Below, piece after piece: positions 13,749 to 13,945 of a stretch of DNA of 13,945 nt; the stretch's first letter is position 1; each line of letters opens with the position of its first letter. The stretch covers positions 1-13,945 of the forward strand of contig CAZJJG010000028.1 in assembly GCA_964546275.1 (NCBI GenBank). Direction: 5' to 3'. The DNA is from MED-G78 sp964546275. Its GTDB lineage: Bacteria > Pseudomonadota > Gammaproteobacteria > Magnimaribacterales > D2472. Under the pieces are notes generated by a model that was given only the letters and a program-made list of their open reading frames with translations, had not been told where the DNA came from and searched no databases. Both the position numbers and the translations under genes were made by a program.

Positions 13749-13945
13749 ATGTCAAATATTATTGTACAAAAATTTGGTGGAACTTCTGTTGGCTCTGATG
13801 AGCGAATATCTGCTGTTGCACAAATCATCAAAAATGCAAAAAAAGACAACCAGGTAATTGTTGTTGTATCTGCTATGAGCGGAGAAACTAATAGATTAAT
13901 TAATCTTGCAAAAAGTTTTGGTGATAATCCTGATAGAAGAGAGTT
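13749..13945 (+). CDS. lysC: Aspartate kinase, N-terminal part (runs off the window)
   Basis: The first 65 codons of an aspartokinase, the entry step from aspartate to lysine, threonine, methionine and diaminopimelate. The N-terminal motif QKFGGTSVGS at residues 7-16 binds ATP/aspartate, and VVVSAMSGETNRL at 38-50 is typical of the monofunctional LysC found after alaS in Pseudomonas-like Gammaproteobacteria. Regulatory ACT domains and any fusion to homoserine dehydrogenase would lie outside the window, so the subtype is inferred. The ATG is 12 nt after the alaS stop, with no Shine-Dalgarno and no attenuator or riboswitch-like space between, so expression probably depends on the upstream promoter. 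Confidence 0.95.
   Translation, partial: MSNIIVQKFGGTSVGSDERISAVAQIIKNAKKDNQVIVVVSAMSGETNRLINLAKSFGDNPDRRE

Noticed and set aside
1..13945. A new defence, mobile or secretion system
   Set aside because: Every substantial open frame resolves to a metabolic, repair, cell-wall or translation family; no nuclease-toxin pair, transposase, phage or array signal was found.

Overview
The window looks like chromosome from a low-GC, compact gammaproteobacterium. The base composition is strongly A/T-rich, intergenic gaps are very short, and several genes abut or overlap. Two arrangements point to Gammaproteobacteria: a mltF-type lytic transglycosylase divergent from a single-chain PurL, and alaS followed directly by lysC. 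A streamlined marine lineage such as SAR86 fits this picture, but that is inference and not proven here. I see no transposon, integrase, CRISPR array, phage gene or secretion/defence system.

Positions 1-2692 hold a small metabolic, accessory-looking block. A leftward two-gene operon encodes a short-chain dehydrogenase and a class I methyltransferase, with 2 nt between stop and start. A 182-bp spacer separates it from a rightward dihydroflavonol-reductase-like SDR. The spacer holds a possible 25-codon ORF, a perfect 13-bp palindrome and a copy of a 14-mer that also occurs inside the neighbouring SDR gene. These three genes have recognisable Shine-Dalgarno sequences. Their substrates cannot be read from the sequence.

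Positions 2693-9464 are core functions. A leftward tRNA-Asn(GUU) is divergent from uvrB (nucleotide excision repair), and the two appear to share a symmetric -10 hexamer. uvrB converges on and overlaps, by 35 bp, a short MltF-like lytic transglycosylase lipoprotein. That gene is divergent from purL (purine synthesis, GTG start), again around a near-symmetric -10. The MltF protein keeps only the catalytic domain.

Positions 9465-13945 hold two different Nudix hydrolases pointing away from each other. One is a leftward zinc-ribbon type whose stop codon abuts that of purL. The other is a rightward CoA-pyrophosphatase type that opens a tight colinear cluster: Nudix, gamma-carbonic-anhydrase-like protein, alaS and lysC, with gaps of 1, 5 and 12 nt. 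lysC runs off the right edge. The 51-bp spacer between the Nudix genes contains an inverted repeat with 10-nt arms. There is no gene-free stretch longer than 300 bp. Most of the window is ordinary housekeeping. The points most worth a second look are the domain-reduced MltF, the symmetric divergent promoters, the Nudix spacer repeat and the small ORF at 1579-1656.
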